Source: Rhodocyclaceae bacterium
GTDB lineage: Bacteria; Pseudomonadota; Gammaproteobacteria; Burkholderiales; Rhodocyclaceae
Assembly: GCA_013821865.1 (NCBI GenBank)
Contig: PNJM01000165.1
Location: 1 to 6,180 of the forward strand
Direction of reading: 5' to 3'
DNA length: 6,180 bases
The position numbers and the translations under genes were made by a program. Below are positions 5,641 through 6,180 of the stretch, in pieces. Numbering within the stretch: position 1 is the first letter of the stretch; every line of letters begins with the position of its first letter. The notes beneath the pieces are model-generated. The model ran no database searches, was not told the origin of the DNA, and saw nothing but the letters and a program-made list of their open reading frames with translations.

Positions 5641-6180
5641 CCGAAGACCAGGGCAGGGACGAGCGCCACGCCGGCCGCATGCTGCGCAAGAAGTCGGTGA
5701 TCGACGGGAAGATCGCCGCCGCGCAGGAAGAGCGCGGCGTCCTCGTCGTCAACACCGGCAACGGCAAGGGCAAGTCCTCCGCCGCCTTCGGCGTCGTCGC
5801 CCGCGCCCTCGGCCACGGCATGAAGGTGGCCGTGATCCAGTTCGTCAAGAACCGCTCCGACACCGGCGAGGAAGCCTTCTTCCGGCGCTGCCCGGAAGTC
5901 GCCTGGCATGTCATGGGCGAGGGCTTCACCTGGGAAACGCAGGATGGCGCCCGCGACGAATCCGCCGCAAAGACCGCCTGGGAAACCGCCTGCCGCTACC
6001 TCGCCGACCCGGCGTTCGGCCTTGTCGTGCTCGATGAAATGACTTACGCCTTCAAGTACGGCTGGCTTGCCGCCGACGAGGTGCTGCCCGCCATCAAAGC
6101 CCGGCCGCGCATGCAGCACGTGATCGTCACCGGCCGCGCCGCGCCGGCCGCGCTCGTCGCGGCCGGCGACACGGTGACCG
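5637..6180 (+). CDS. cobO: Cob(I)alamin adenosyltransferase CobO/BtuR, 3' end cut by window
   Basis: This enzyme transfers the adenosyl group of ATP to the cobalt of reduced corrinoids, producing adenosylcobalamin or an adenosylated precursor in the cytoplasm. The reading frame stays open to the window edge, giving 181 residues; the family is usually about 195-205, so only some 15-25 are missing. Visible features are the P-loop variant NTGNGKGKSSAAFG (39-52), VAVIQFVKN (64-72), GFTWETQD (96-103), the Walker-B-like LVVLDEMTYAFKYGWL (129-144) and VIVTGR (162-167), all typical of CobA/CobO/BtuR. The first 30 residues resemble the basic N-terminal segment of this family. The start ATG overlaps the btuF stop (ATGA), with GGAG eight bases upstream. 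Grouping with btuBCDF points to salvage of imported corrinoid, though the same enzyme also serves de novo synthesis. Confidence 0.95.
   Translation, partial: MTEDQGRDERHAGRMLRKKSVIDGKIAAAQEERGVLVVNTGNGKGKSSAAFGVVARALGHGMKVAVIQFVKNRSDTGEEAFFRRCPEVAWHVMGEGFTWETQDGARDESAAKTAWETACRYLADPAFGLVVLDEMTYAFKYGWLAADEVLPAIKARPRMQHVIVTGRAAPAALVAAGDTVT

Overview
The window is a high-GC chromosomal segment whose gene order and protein sequences suggest a betaproteobacterium, most likely Rhodocyclales. This is inferred from the zapB-like/zapA/6S RNA cassette, the GC-rich codon use and the character of the B12 genes; no database search was possible. It holds two divergent transcription units.

Left unit, minus strand (about 756 down to 1): a promoter with almost no leader, a 64-residue coiled-coil protein of the ZapB-like type, zapA (FtsZ-ring associated), a perfect 20-bp palindrome, and a complete or nearly complete 6S RNA gene whose 3' end coincides with the window edge. 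This is a housekeeping arrangement of cell division genes followed by the global RNA polymerase regulator.

Centre (722-1214): a divergent intergenic region. On the plus strand it has a perfect TATAAT, an 11-bp GNRA hairpin at the predicted 5' end of the transcript, a full adenosylcobalamin-type riboswitch, and a downstream platform in which the btuB Shine-Dalgarno sequence can be sequestered.

Right unit, plus strand (1215 to the end): btuB (outer-membrane TonB-dependent corrinoid receptor), btuC (inner-membrane permease), btuD (ATPase), btuF (periplasmic binding protein) and cobO/btuR (corrinoid adenosyltransferase, cut by the window end). The genes are separated by 0-30 bases or overlap and read as one operon. 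Corrinoid is captured at the outer membrane, handed to BtuF in the periplasm, pumped in by BtuCD, and adenosylated by CobO to the coenzyme form that the riboswitch senses, which closes a negative feedback loop.

I found no mobile element, CRISPR array, tRNA or unknown gene system. The content is well understood. The most interesting material is in the non-coding RNA: a repeated GTTCC/GGAAC pair that offers a readable model for the riboswitch switching step.
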